From contig NZ_VOJA01000001.1 in assembly GCF_007923265.1 (NCBI RefSeq), positions 454,245-518,244 on the forward strand: a stretch of DNA of 64,000 nt, read 5' to 3'. This DNA is from Francisella salimarina. GTDB taxonomy: Bacteria > Pseudomonadota > Gammaproteobacteria > Francisellales > Francisellaceae. This document shows positions 18,183 to 27,705 of the stretch, piece after piece. Made by a program: the position numbers and the translations under genes. The notes beneath the pieces were generated by a model. That model was not told where the DNA came from and did not search any database. It saw nothing but the letters and a program-made list of their open reading frames with translations. Positions within the stretch are counted from its first letter, which is position 1, and the number at the start of each line of letters is the position of its first letter.

Positions 18183-19652
18183 ATGAGAAAACTTAGTCTG
18201 GTTTTTTTGACGTTAACCACTTCCTTAACTGAATTATGTTATGCCGATGCAAGATCACAAATTATTATAGAGAATAACTGTTCAGTCCCAATATCATTCA
18301 GTATATCTCCAGGAAATAGCACTGGAAACGCCATAAATAACCAAGTATTAGATACAAATCAGTATATCAATGTTGGACAGTATACCAATGATAAATTTGT
18401 AGATTACAACTCAGCTATAGATATAAATTTCCATTCTGAGAATTTACAATATAATGGTTCAATACAATATAATCTAAAAAATGGTTGGACTATTAATAGT
18501 GCGAATTTTGATAATTTGAATGGTGATATAGCTATAGAGCATCAAAATAATGATTTTGACTATAGTTGGCATAGCTACACAACAACACTAAAATATCGTA
18601 TACCTATATTTACAATTTCCGCATGTCCAAAATTCACAAGTCCACAAAATTCAAAACTCAAAGACATAGAAAGAATACTTATATTTGGAGATAGTCTAAG
18701 CGATACAGGCAACTTATATGGTTATACAAATGGAATTATCCCAAGATCAACTCCTTATTATAGAGGTATGTTTTCTAATGGCTCAGTTTGGACAACGATG
18801 TTAAGTGGAACTCTAGAAAATAAAATCCCAATCAGTAATTATGCTGTTGGAGGAGCTACTGCTGTCTTTGAGCCATCTTGGACAGATCTTGGCCTACCCT
18901 ATACAATAGGTACTGAGCTTCAAGCATATTCTCTAGATGATGGAGCTCACGATACCAATAAAAATCTAGCAATATTTTTTATTGGTGCGAATGACTATTT
19001 AACAATATCAGCCAATCAAGACCCTAGCTTACTCAAGAATATTGCTAGCGAGGTTACTGACAAGATTATAGCAGCTATCAAAACTGTGAATGCACAAAAA
19101 ACTCTAGTTATAGGACTGCCTAATCTAGGATTGACACCAGAGTCAAAAAATATAGGAAACCAAAACCTCTTAAAAGAAGTATCTTCGCTACATAACCAAA
19201 TTCTAAAACAGTTTGCTGAAAATCAGACTAATATAGATTTTGTAGATATGAATCCAATATTCGAGATGCTTGTTAATGATACTGATAATTTCAACAAAAA
19301 ATATCACACTTCGATAAACCCAAACAAAACCAACCAAAGTTGTTGGAGTGGTGGTTATTTCTCTTATAATCCAGATGGTCAAAATCCAAAAGATTTTTAT
19401 GAAAACCTATTAAGAAGCAACTCCAAGCCCGTTCTACTTCAAGAGTCTGAGAATATTTCATCAGGAGAGCTAGATATGAGTAAAATTCCTCTGACTCCAG
19501 ATATTACTAGTGCAATTTTAGCTGCTGAAACTGGTAAATTATGTGATAATCCTCAAGAATATATATTCTGGGATGGTGTCCATCCAACCTATCAAGTGCA
19601 TAAAGCGCTATTTGAATATATCGCTAACGAGTATTTAGGAATAAATATATAG
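18183..19652 (+). CDS. Exported GDSL/SGNH-family hydrolase
   Basis: This 489-residue protein is a predicted exported lipase or esterase. It has a signal peptide (about residues 1-22, ending CYADA), a beta-rich N-terminal domain of about 120 residues with unknown role, and a C-terminal SGNH hydrolase domain. The nucleophile serine lies in IFGDSLSDTGN (block I), GGATAVF follows, FIGANDY provides the block III asparagine, and DGVHPTYQVHK carries the catalytic Asp-His near the C terminus. The set of motifs is like secreted GDSL lipases and thermolabile-hemolysin relatives. No autotransporter barrel follows it. It ends 9 bp from a convergent gene. Its substrate cannot be told from the sequence. 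Confidence 0.9.
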   Translation: MRKLSLVFLTLTTSLTELCYADARSQIIIENNCSVPISFSISPGNSTGNAINNQVLDTNQYINVGQYTNDKFVDYNSAIDINFHSENLQYNGSIQYNLKNGWTINSANFDNLNGDIAIEHQNNDFDYSWHSYTTTLKYRIPIFTISACPKFTSPQNSKLKDIERILIFGDSLSDTGNLYGYTNGIIPRSTPYYRGMFSNGSVWTTMLSGTLENKIPISNYAVGGATAVFEPSWTDLGLPYTIGTELQAYSLDDGAHDTNKNLAIFFIGANDYLTISANQDPSLLKNIASEVTDKIIAAIKTVNAQKTLVIGLPNLGLTPESKNIGNQNLLKEVSSLHNQILKQFAENQTNIDFVDMNPIFEMLVNDTDNFNKKYHTSINPNKTNQSCWSGGYFSYNPDGQNPKDFYENLLRSNSKPVLLQESENISSGELDMSKIPLTPDITSAILAAETGKLCDNPQEYIFWDGVHPTYQVHKALFEYIANEYLGINI

Positions 19653-19661
19653 ATAGAAGAC

Positions 19662-20069
19662 TTAATCGAAATAGCCACCAGCAACAAAACGATCAATAAA
19701 ATGTTGGCTAAAGTGCATTTTATTCAATTTAACATTTTCCAAAAGTTGTTGGTATTGGCCTGACTTAAAAATATAATCAAGGACATAAAAAACATTTCCC
19801 TTACCAACTACCTTTTCAACCTTTTCTTCAAACTTAGAAAAGTCCGTTTTCTCATCAATATAATCATCTAATAAAGAACAAAGCTTATCTATAGTTTTCT
19901 CATCAGCTCTGTCAAAGTATTTTGCAACCTCATAATGAAACTCATACTTACTATCATGAAAAAATGGGTATACATTTCCTTTCCAAGCAACTTTATAACT
20001 ATCATCAACATAGTCACTACTCAAAACATTTAGCTTCATAAGATGATAGTAAAACTTATTTGTATTCAT
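19662..20069 (-). CDS. Hypothetical protein downstream of gatB
   Basis: This 135-residue soluble, charged protein is rich in tyrosine, phenylalanine and acidic residues (FYYHLMKLN, DDYIDEKTDFSKFEEKVEKV). It has no signal peptide or membrane span, and I do not recognise a family. It starts 14 bp after the gatB stop on the same strand and is probably the last gene of the gatCAB operon. A single Met start at 20069 preceded by an AGGAAAATC-like sequence fits. Nothing supports a specific function. Confidence 0.72.
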   Translation of the reverse strand: MNTNKFYYHLMKLNVLSSDYVDDSYKVAWKGNVYPFFHDSKYEFHYEVAKYFDRADEKTIDKLCSLLDDYIDEKTDFSKFEEKVEKVVGKGNVFYVLDYIFKSGQYQQLLENVKLNKMHFSQHFIDRFVAGGYFD

Positions 20070-20083
20070 TTGATTTTCCTATT

Positions 20084-21505
20084 TTATTTATTAAGCTCTT
20101 CTTGAACTATCTGGTTAACTTGCTTAGGATTTGCCTTGCCTTTACTAGCTTTCATAGCCTGACCTACGAAAAAGCCCATAAGCTTAGTTTTACCAGCTTT
20201 AAAGTCAGCAGCTTGTTGAGGGTTCGCAGCAATTATACCTTGAACTAGCTCTCTTATTGCACTCTCATCTGATACTTGTTTCAAACCTAGTTTCTCGATA
20301 ATATTAGCAACAGATGTAGCTGACTCAATATATTCTGCTATGACTTTCTTAGCACTCGCTTGTGAGATAACATCTTTTTGGACATTATCAATAATCTCTA
20401 ATAGAATCTCAGCAGGGATTATATCTACTGAAAACTCTTTTTCCGCTCTATTAAGAGTTGATATTAGATCAACTGTTATCCAGTTATACGCTGGCTTATA
20501 ACCTATCACAGTCGCTACCTGATCATAGTAATCTGCTATCTCAAGATTTGATAATAAAAACTCAACTTCTTGATCAGCTAAATGCTCACGATAGACTGCT
20601 TCACGCTCTTCTGGCTTGAGTGGCATCTGCTTTTTGATACTTTCGATATATTCATCAGTTATTACCAACGGTAATAAATCTGGATCTGGGAAATAACGAT
20701 AATCAAAAGCATCCTCTTTTGCACGCATTGAACGTGTTTCATTTGCATCAGCATCATATAGACGAGTTTCTTGAACAACTTCTCCTCCAGACTCTAGCAC
20801 AGCTATTTGACGAGCATATTCATACTCAATCGCTTTATCAATAAATCTAAAAGAGTTTATGTTTTTAAGTTCTGCCCGAGTACCAAACTTATCTTGGCCT
20901 TGTGGTCTAATTGACAAGTTGACATCACATCTAAACGAGCCTTCTTGCATATTACCATCACATATACCCAAATGTTTGACTAGCTGATGAAGCTTCTTAA
21001 GATAAGAAACCACCTCTTCAGATGACCTAAAATCAGGATATGTAACTATTTCTAAAAGTGGTGTACCTGCACGGTTATAATCTAATCCTGTCTCGCCAGC
21101 TACATAACCATGAACTGATTTCCCAGCATCTTCTTCTAGATGAGCTCGCTCAATTCTGATAGTTTTGGTTCCATTAGAAGTTTCAATCTCTAGATTACCC
21201 TCTTGTACTATTGGATTATGAGATTGACTAATCTGGTAGCCTTTTGGTAAATCTGGATAAAAGTAATTCTTACGTGCGAAGAAACTATCCTTTGATATCT
21301 TAGCATCTACAGCTAAACCAAATATAACAGCTTTACGAATAGCTTCTTTATTTACTACAGGCAAAGTTCCTGGCAAACCTAAATCTAAAAATGCAGCCTG
21401 AGTATTTTGATGCTGCCCATATTTTGTTGCAGAAGTCGAAAACAGCTTAGATTTAGTACTTAACTGAATATGGACCTCTAGCCCTATCACCATTTCCCAA
21501 TTCAC
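20084..21505 (-). CDS. gatB: Asp-tRNA(Asn)/Glu-tRNA(Gln) amidotransferase subunit B
   Basis: GatB binds the mischarged tRNA and activates its side-chain carboxyl with ATP so that ammonia from GatA can amidate it. The 473-residue protein begins WEMVIGLEVHIQLSTKSKLF, carries FARKNYFYPDLPKGYQISQ and the YNRAGTPLLEIVT segment, and ends in the helical YqeY-like tail domain (about residues 400-473, GIIAANPQQAADFKAGK, MKASKGKANPKQVNQ). It is the third gene of gatCAB, directly after gatA. The presence of this complex implies that Gln-tRNA, Asn-tRNA or both are made indirectly. Confidence 0.97.
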   Translation of the reverse strand: MNWEMVIGLEVHIQLSTKSKLFSTSATKYGQHQNTQAAFLDLGLPGTLPVVNKEAIRKAVIFGLAVDAKISKDSFFARKNYFYPDLPKGYQISQSHNPIVQEGNLEIETSNGTKTIRIERAHLEEDAGKSVHGYVAGETGLDYNRAGTPLLEIVTYPDFRSSEEVVSYLKKLHQLVKHLGICDGNMQEGSFRCDVNLSIRPQGQDKFGTRAELKNINSFRFIDKAIEYEYARQIAVLESGGEVVQETRLYDADANETRSMRAKEDAFDYRYFPDPDLLPLVITDEYIESIKKQMPLKPEEREAVYREHLADQEVEFLLSNLEIADYYDQVATVIGYKPAYNWITVDLISTLNRAEKEFSVDIIPAEILLEIIDNVQKDVISQASAKKVIAEYIESATSVANIIEKLGLKQVSDESAIRELVQGIIAANPQQAADFKAGKTKLMGFFVGQAMKASKGKANPKQVNQIVQEELNK

Positions 21506-21507
21506 TA

Positions 21508-22953
21508 TTAAATCCTCGCTTGTTCTAAAATAAATTCTTCAATACCATAACTATTTTGATATTGTGTGACCATTTGTGTCAAAACATTATCATTAAATGC
21601 TTTAGCCATGAACTGACCACCAACAGGTAAATCATTAGCAAAACCAATCGGAAAAGCTATTGCTGGTAGACCTGATATATTAGCTGGTATAGTATAAATA
21701 TCTGATAGATATGCCGAAACAGGATCTAACTTATCGCCTTTTTTGAAAGCCTCACTTGGAGCTGCAGGCATAAATACAACATCAACTTGCTCAAATATTT
21801 GATTAATTTGATCAGTCATCACCTTACGTAGCTGTTGAGCCTTATTATAATAAGAGTCATACTGGCTTGATGCTAACACATAGTTACCTATCATGATTCT
21901 ACGCTTAACCTCTTCACCAAAACCATCAGTACGAGATTTTCTGTATAATTCATCTAAGTCTCTAGCTTCTGGATTACGATAGCCATATCTAATACCATCA
22001 TATCTAGCTAGGTTAGCAGCTGCTTCTGCTGGTGTTATGATATAGTAAGTTGAAAGAGCCTCTTTTAAGTCAGGAACCTTAACTGACTTTATTTCAGCTC
22101 CTAGCTTTTTGAAATTATCAAGAGTTTTTGACACAGCTTCTTGTATTTGTGCTGGCAGGTCTTTGATCAAACTTTCATCAACACCAATTACTTTACCTGA
22201 GATATCTTTCTCTAAATCTTGTGTAAAATGATTTTCTTTTACACCAACACAGGTAGAATCATACTGACACTCTCCAGAGATAGTATCCAACATAATAGCT
22301 ACATCTTCTGCATAATGTCCAAAAATACCTGCTTGATCAAAAGATGATGCAAAAGCTACCATACCAAATCTTGAAGTACTTCCATAAGTTGGCTTCATAG
22401 CTGTTAGACCACAAAAACTCGCAGGCTGTCTCACAGATCCACCAGTATCTGAACCTGTACTAACAGGAGCAAATCCTGCAGCAACCGCAGCTGCTGAACC
22501 ACCTGAAGATCCACCTGGTACTCTCTCCAAGTCCCAAGGATTACTAACAGCTCCATAATAGCTATGCTCATTAGTTGAGCCCATAGCGAACTCATCCATA
22601 TTTAACTTACCAAGAGTTACCATACCTTGATCTTTACAGTTTTTTGTAACTGTTGAATCATATGGAGCTACGAAGTTATCTAACATCTTAGAAGCTGCTG
22701 TTGTTTTGATACCTTTTGTACAAAAAAGATCTTTATGCAAAATAGGTATACCAGTCAACAAACTTTGCTGACCTGCAGAAATAATAGCATCAGCGTTTTC
22801 TGCTTCTTTTAGTGCCTCTGCTTCACATAGTGTAATTACAGAGTTTATGGTTTTATCTTGGTCTTTTATTTTTGCTAGATATTGCTTAGTCAGCTCAACT
22901 GTTGTGACTTCACCACTATCTAACCTTGCTCTCAATTTTTTAATATATGACAT
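21508..22953 (-). CDS. gatA: Asp-tRNA(Asn)/Glu-tRNA(Gln) amidotransferase subunit A
   Basis: GatA is the amidase-signature subunit that releases ammonia from glutamine for transfer to the mischarged tRNA. In the 481-residue protein the Ser-cisSer-Lys triad is visible: the lysine in PILHKDLFCTKG (about residue 76), and the two serines within GGSSGGSAAAVAAG and GSDTGGSVRQPASFCG (about residues 148-180). The length is normal. It lies between gatC (8-bp gap) and gatB (2-bp gap), so the three subunits are made from one message. Confidence 0.97.
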   Translation of the reverse strand: MSYIKKLRARLDSGEVTTVELTKQYLAKIKDQDKTINSVITLCEAEALKEAENADAIISAGQQSLLTGIPILHKDLFCTKGIKTTAASKMLDNFVAPYDSTVTKNCKDQGMVTLGKLNMDEFAMGSTNEHSYYGAVSNPWDLERVPGGSSGGSAAAVAAGFAPVSTGSDTGGSVRQPASFCGLTAMKPTYGSTSRFGMVAFASSFDQAGIFGHYAEDVAIMLDTISGECQYDSTCVGVKENHFTQDLEKDISGKVIGVDESLIKDLPAQIQEAVSKTLDNFKKLGAEIKSVKVPDLKEALSTYYIITPAEAAANLARYDGIRYGYRNPEARDLDELYRKSRTDGFGEEVKRRIMIGNYVLASSQYDSYYNKAQQLRKVMTDQINQIFEQVDVVFMPAAPSEAFKKGDKLDPVSAYLSDIYTIPANISGLPAIAFPIGFANDLPVGGQFMAKAFNDNVLTQMVTQYQNSYGIEEFILEQARI

Positions 22954-22961
22954 TGCTCACC

Positions 22962-23243
22962 CTATTTAACAACCTGTGGCACCATAAAATAATCATCAAC
23001 TACTTCACAAGCAAATTTATCAAAACTTGCTCGATTATCTTGATCTTGAGGAATATCTTCACGAAATTTAAAATCAACACTAATTGGAGAAACCATAGGC
23101 GTAACTCCATTAGCATCAAAATTCTTGACGGCATCAAGAATCTCACAAATATTGGTAAGATCTTGAGTATATTGCTCTAACTGCTGCTCATTCAAATCAA
23201 AACAAGATAGCTTAGCAATATGTTTTACTAGTTTTTTATCCAT
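22962..23243 (-). CDS. gatC: Asp-tRNA(Asn)/Glu-tRNA(Gln) amidotransferase subunit C
   Basis: GatC is the small clamp that holds GatA and GatB together. The 93-residue protein has the family pattern: an N-terminal helix with VKHIAKLSCFDLNEQQLEQY, a middle VKNFDANGVTPMVSP, and FREDIPQD towards the C terminus. It is the first gene of the operon. Its promoter must lie in the 81-bp gap to the HlyD-like gene or further upstream. Confidence 0.93.
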   Translation of the reverse strand: MDKKLVKHIAKLSCFDLNEQQLEQYTQDLTNICEILDAVKNFDANGVTPMVSPISVDFKFREDIPQDQDNRASFDKFACEVVDDYFMVPQVVK

Positions 23244-23324
23244 TTAAACACCTAAATAAATCATTAGAAACAAATACTCCTAAATTATAGAATACTCATA
23301 ATGATAAAGAAAGATATACGACTA

Positions 23325-24395
23325 CTATTTTATATTAGATGGTTGGTTCTGAATTTGTTCTTTTATCGTTGCTGGCTTGAGCACCGGTTCACTTTTTTTG
23401 ACACCTATATGTAGCTGACTACTGTTTAGATTTATAGGGAAACCATTATATCTACGCCATAACTCATAACCTAGACTAACATCATTAAGCAATACCCAAC
23501 CATGTACTTTGGTACCTAACCTTAATACATCTGGCGATGGCCAATCTCTACTCCCGCTTTGCTTAACAAATATTTTAAACTGTCCTTGAGCATTATTTTG
23601 AGGAGAAATGAATATAACCTCTCCTTCAAAAGTACCTATAGCGACTTGTGGCCAACCACTAAACTGAACTGCTGGCCACCCCTCAAATTGTAGCATTACC
23701 TTATCACCAACTTTGACAAGAGGAACATCCATACTATTGATCCACAACTCAACTATTCTAGACTTACTCTCCGGCACAATTGTCGCTAGCACATCAGTAT
23801 CTTTTACAATCACTCCACCCATACCATGGATACGATCCATTATTACCCCATCAGTAGGCGCTTTAACTAATCGACTTTGTTGACGAGCTATCTGGACCTT
23901 AACTTTTGCTAGATCCACATTAAGCTTTGATAATTCTTGTGTGTAATTAACCATCTCCATCTGAGCTTGCTCATATATCCTCTGAGTACTCGCCCCTTTA
24001 TCTATAAGATACTTGTGTCTTTCGATATTGTTTTGAGTATTTTTAATAGCCAGCTTAACAGATTTAACACCTAACTCTATCGCTGCTTTTTCTTCTTCTA
24101 AGCGTGAGACAACCTCAGGATCAAGATCTAGTACCTCAACAATAGGATCTCCTTTTTTAACAGCATCGCCCTCAAACACATACCACTTGCCTAATCTACC
24201 ACCTATTGGAGCAGAAATATTTTGTTGACGTTCAGACGGTGATAAGGTTGTCACATCTCCATAACCATCAACAGTTTGCTGCCAAGGAATAATAGCCAAG
24301 ATAACACCAACTGCTATGATACTTAATAAAACTAAAAATATAATCTTTTTAAAACTAGGATCTTTCCTAAGCATTTCAGATGATTTTAACTGCAT
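23325..24395 (-). CDS. HlyD-family periplasmic adaptor (membrane fusion) protein
   Basis: This 356-residue protein is a membrane-fusion subunit of the HlyD/EmrA type, anchored in the inner membrane by one segment (about residues 18-38, IIFLVLLSIIAVGVILAIIPW) with the rest in the periplasm. A lipoyl-like half (SAPIGGRLGKWYVFEGDAVKKGDPIVEV), a coiled-coil hairpin (about 95-165, rich in Glu, Lys and Gln), the second lipoyl half (VKAPTDGVIMDRIHGMGGVIV) and a beta-barrel domain are visible in order. It follows the ABC-like gene by 10 bp, so the pair forms a two-component export module; the outer-membrane partner could be TolC, encoded at 38818-40347. Confidence 0.88.
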   Translation of the reverse strand: MQLKSSEMLRKDPSFKKIIFLVLLSIIAVGVILAIIPWQQTVDGYGDVTTLSPSERQQNISAPIGGRLGKWYVFEGDAVKKGDPIVEVLDLDPEVVSRLEEEKAAIELGVKSVKLAIKNTQNNIERHKYLIDKGASTQRIYEQAQMEMVNYTQELSKLNVDLAKVKVQIARQQSRLVKAPTDGVIMDRIHGMGGVIVKDTDVLATIVPESKSRIVELWINSMDVPLVKVGDKVMLQFEGWPAVQFSGWPQVAIGTFEGEVIFISPQNNAQGQFKIFVKQSGSRDWPSPDVLRLGTKVHGWVLLNDVSLGYELWRRYNGFPINLNSSQLHIGVKKSEPVLKPATIKEQIQNQPSNIK

Positions 24396-24405
24396 AATAA
24401 GTCAC

Positions 24406-25950
24406 CTACTGAATAGATATAATTAAGGTTGGTAACGCTATTTTACGAAGTATGTTCGTAATCGCCATATCACCGTTTCTATTTGTTAAACCATACGAAT
24501 CAACCAATATCAACAATTTAGGCTGCTTCAAAATGGCTCTTATCAAGTTCATTTTCAATACTACTAAGGTATTAAATTCTAGATTATATTTTATAGTCTG
24601 AGAATCAATTTCCATTTCAAAATATTTCTCGAGAAACTTCACATCAAAAGCATCAAGAAGTTCGCTTAGATAGCTCAGTCTCTCTTGAGAAAAGTCACTT
24701 TCGCAGAGGTTATCTAATACTGTACCGGCAATAATTTCAATACCGCTAGCTATATGAATTTTTTTAGCTACTTCTTTTTTACTATAGTTATTCAAACAAA
24801 TACTATTAAGCTTTATCACTCCCAAAGAATCATCATCAAAGAATGAATCTAGTATTTTTTGAGCACCACCTACTGACAAGCACAGTTGGTGAAAGTTATC
24901 TTTTTCATAATCAAGATAATATCTTTGATCGTCAGAGACACTGATATCAATCGATGAAATCGTATTAACTATACTAGCCTCTTTGTGTTGTATACTATCT
25001 TTTTGTCCTTCAGAAATCTCAAGCAGATCTAATATTTTACGTACAGCTACCATGAAGCCATAACAATCATAGAGATATTGACTAAATTTCAATAACCCCA
25101 GTAGAACTATATTTACCAATATTTCTGCAGCGATTAATTGACCAATAGATAGCTGACCGTTTATGATTAGGTAACTACCAATACCCAACAGCAATATATT
25201 TATGAAGATGTAAGTTAAGCCTATATAGATATGCTGTCTAAGAACCACACCAAAAAAACTTGATCTAGCTTCGATATAGCCACATAACTTAGCATCTACT
25301 TTGTTTATAGAATTTTCTAAAGGACGTTGCTTGAATGACAGAAACTCAGCTGTCTTCTCTTCCAAAGAGTCAACTATACTATATATTTTGCTAGACTCTC
25401 TCACTCCCGCATTATAGCCTGCCCTCATAGGAACAAAAATGGATAATACAATACAGGTAATAAGCAAAATATCAAAGACCAAAAATAGCGGATGATAAAA
25501 TGCTAAAATAATCACACAAAAAAGAGTTTGCAGAAATATATCAAGAAGTATTATAAATATAACTGATACGGATTTTTGCAAGAACTTGAGTTCAAACGCT
25601 CTATTAATCTTTTCCCGAACATTTATCTTATCTAACTTGTTAAAATCAACCCTATAAATAGCTGTCATCACGCGTAAGACAACATCTACGAAGACTTTTC
25701 TTTGGATATCTTCAACAAGTTTTAACTGTAAAATTCTCACAAAAAAAGCTGCTGTTAGTAAAATAAATAAAATAGTAATAAGTGATATAACAGGTCTAAT
25801 AGACAAGCTGACACCAACAAGATTAACTAGTGTCTGAACTGATACAGGTATTGTCAGCGATAAAAAACCTAGTAATAAACTATATATTATGAGTATATAG
25901 ACAGTATGCTTAGGAATTTTTAAAACCGTTTTAATTTGTTTATACAACAT
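24406..25950 (-). CDS. ABC half-transporter with degenerate ATPase domain
   Basis: The 514-residue protein has the layout of a type I secretion ABC half-transporter without a peptidase domain. Its transmembrane domain spans about residues 1-300 (about six spans, with YLIINGQLSIGQLIAAEILVN in the typical last-span region). The C-terminal part aligns in order with an ATPase domain but lacks its catalytic residues: GGAQKI stands where the Walker A GxxGxGKS/T should be, NLEFNTLVVLKMNLIRAIL where the LSGGQ signature should be, VDSYG where Walker B should end in DE, and the H-loop position reads LIISIQ at the C terminus. It therefore probably cannot hydrolyse ATP alone. It precedes the HlyD-like gene. 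It could be a scaffold, a heterodimer partner or a decaying gene. Confidence 0.8.
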   Translation of the reverse strand: MLYKQIKTVLKIPKHTVYILIIYSLLLGFLSLTIPVSVQTLVNLVGVSLSIRPVISLITILFILLTAAFFVRILQLKLVEDIQRKVFVDVVLRVMTAIYRVDFNKLDKINVREKINRAFELKFLQKSVSVIFIILLDIFLQTLFCVIILAFYHPLFLVFDILLITCIVLSIFVPMRAGYNAGVRESSKIYSIVDSLEEKTAEFLSFKQRPLENSINKVDAKLCGYIEARSSFFGVVLRQHIYIGLTYIFINILLLGIGSYLIINGQLSIGQLIAAEILVNIVLLGLLKFSQYLYDCYGFMVAVRKILDLLEISEGQKDSIQHKEASIVNTISSIDISVSDDQRYYLDYEKDNFHQLCLSVGGAQKILDSFFDDDSLGVIKLNSICLNNYSKKEVAKKIHIASGIEIIAGTVLDNLCESDFSQERLSYLSELLDAFDVKFLEKYFEMEIDSQTIKYNLEFNTLVVLKMNLIRAILKQPKLLILVDSYGLTNRNGDMAITNILRKIALPTLIISIQ

Positions 25951-26112
25951 AATAAGCAGAGTACAACATCAAGGTGAATATACTACTTTAGTATAATATT
26001 GTTTTAAATAATGTCTATACTGGGATATTAATTTTATGTAATGATACTACTCGTATCTAACAAAGATATATTTATAGTTAAGAGACGATTAGAAAAGTGT
26101 TATAGATTATCC

Positions 26113-27411
26113 TTAACTTTTGATTGATCTTTCAAATACATTATCAATTTCTTTTAGATAAGTCTTTTTGATACCCTCGAAGTCCATTTCTGGAACATTT
26201 AGGATAATGCTGTGTTCATCTTGCATTACTTTCTGCAAGTTTTTAGAGAATGATTCTCCTTGTTTAAGATCAAAAGCAACCTGTTGAACAATCTTGTAGC
26301 AATCTTCACGCATAAATGGTGTGTTTGCTACTAGGAAGTGTAGATAGAAACTTGATAAGTATGCGCTTGTGCTTCTAACTCTATCCTCGATGATATCTTT
26401 TTGAACTACAAGGTTATCAATAGTGTTTTTCATTCTACGCAAAGCATAAACCATAATACCAAAGTTATCTGGTAAGTAAAAACGCTCAGCTGAAGAGTGA
26501 GAAATATCTCTTTCATGCCATAATACACAGTTCTCTAATGCAACAGATACATGTGATCTTAACATTCTTGCCATACCCGTTAGATTTTCTGTAGAGATAG
26601 GGTTCTTCTTATGTGGCATAGTTGAAGAGCCTTTTTGACCTTTAGAGAAACCTTCATACACTTCAAAAACATCACTTCTGTGTAAATGTCTAATCTCAAC
26701 CGCCAATCTCTCAATAGCAGAAGCAATAAGCCCATGAATAGAAATTAATTTAGCGATTCTATCTCTTGGGATAACTTGAGTAGAAACTTCTTCAACTGGT
26801 AGACCTAAGATATCTGCAGCCTTTTTCTCATCTTCTGTAGTTAAAATACAGTAGTTACCTACCGCACCTGAGAACTGCACTGTCAAACCATCTTTTTGGA
26901 AGTCTTTAAGGTCTTTTAGTCTACGTTTAAACTCAACATAAGCACCTAAAAACTTCTGACCGAAGCTCATAGGCTCTGCAAACATACCATGACTTCTACC
27001 CATAGTAATGATTTCTTTTGTTTCTTGAGCCTTTGCTAGTAACGAATCACACAATGCTTCTAGATCTCTAACAACGTAGTCCATAGACTCACGAATCTGC
27101 AAGCTAAGTGCTGAGTCAATAATATCTGAAGATGTAACACCAAAATGAAAAAACTTACCAGTCTCAGCAGTGAACTGCTCAGCAATAGAAGTACAAAAAG
27201 CTATAATATCATGCTTAGTAACTTTCTCGATCTCATCAACCCTGTCAGGTCTAATTTCTGCTTTAGCACGAATCTCTGCTGCAGTGCCTTTAGGCACCAT
27301 TTTGTCTTCCAATGCTTCAAGAATTGCCAACTCAACCTCAAGCATTTTTGCATACTTATTTTCATCTGCCCAAATCTTTGAGATTTCTGCTACATCATAC
27401 CTTTTTATCAT
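26113..27411 (-). CDS. purB: Adenylosuccinate lyase
   Basis: PurB acts twice in purine synthesis, splitting fumarate from SAICAR and from adenylosuccinate. The 432-residue protein has the fumarase/aspartase-superfamily signature GSSTMPHKKNPISTENL (about residues 258-275) with its flexible catalytic-serine loop, an N-terminal RYDVAEISKIWADENKY, the TSSDIIDSALSLQIRE segment, and the histidine in MGRSHGMFAEPMSFGQK. Its shorter length and motif spacing match the B. subtilis-type PurB. It is monocistronic as far as can be seen. Confidence 0.96.
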   Translation of the reverse strand: MIKRYDVAEISKIWADENKYAKMLEVELAILEALEDKMVPKGTAAEIRAKAEIRPDRVDEIEKVTKHDIIAFCTSIAEQFTAETGKFFHFGVTSSDIIDSALSLQIRESMDYVVRDLEALCDSLLAKAQETKEIITMGRSHGMFAEPMSFGQKFLGAYVEFKRRLKDLKDFQKDGLTVQFSGAVGNYCILTTEDEKKAADILGLPVEEVSTQVIPRDRIAKLISIHGLIASAIERLAVEIRHLHRSDVFEVYEGFSKGQKGSSTMPHKKNPISTENLTGMARMLRSHVSVALENCVLWHERDISHSSAERFYLPDNFGIMVYALRRMKNTIDNLVVQKDIIEDRVRSTSAYLSSFYLHFLVANTPFMREDCYKIVQQVAFDLKQGESFSKNLQKVMQDEHSIILNVPEMDFEGIKKTYLKEIDNVFERSIKS

Positions 27412-27705
27412 TTTACTACCCTATTTGACAAACATGTATAAGCACTCTGATCAGCTCGGACTCAAAACTAAATACTAAAACTCAGAAGACACTGTATACA
27501 ATGATTTACTTGATTGAACATAAATATATCTTAATTTTCTCAAATAGAACTATATTGTCAACATTTTTATAAATATTACTCTTCGACGATTTTACTAATT
27601 TTTTTCAACTCATTTGCTATAATATTATCTTAAAGATTATGATTAAAAATACCTATTGTATTCAATATACAAATCAAAATGGATTGCCTAGCAAAAGGAG
27701 ATAGC
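27412..27705. promoter_or_regulatory. Divergent purB / exported-protein intergenic region
   Basis: This AT-rich 294-bp interval separates purB (minus) from the exported-protein gene at 27706 (plus) and should hold both promoters. An AAAGGAG ribosome-binding site at about 27693-27700 precedes the ATG at 27706. I see no Fur box, no purine-box match that I can defend, and no coding potential. Confidence 0.4.
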
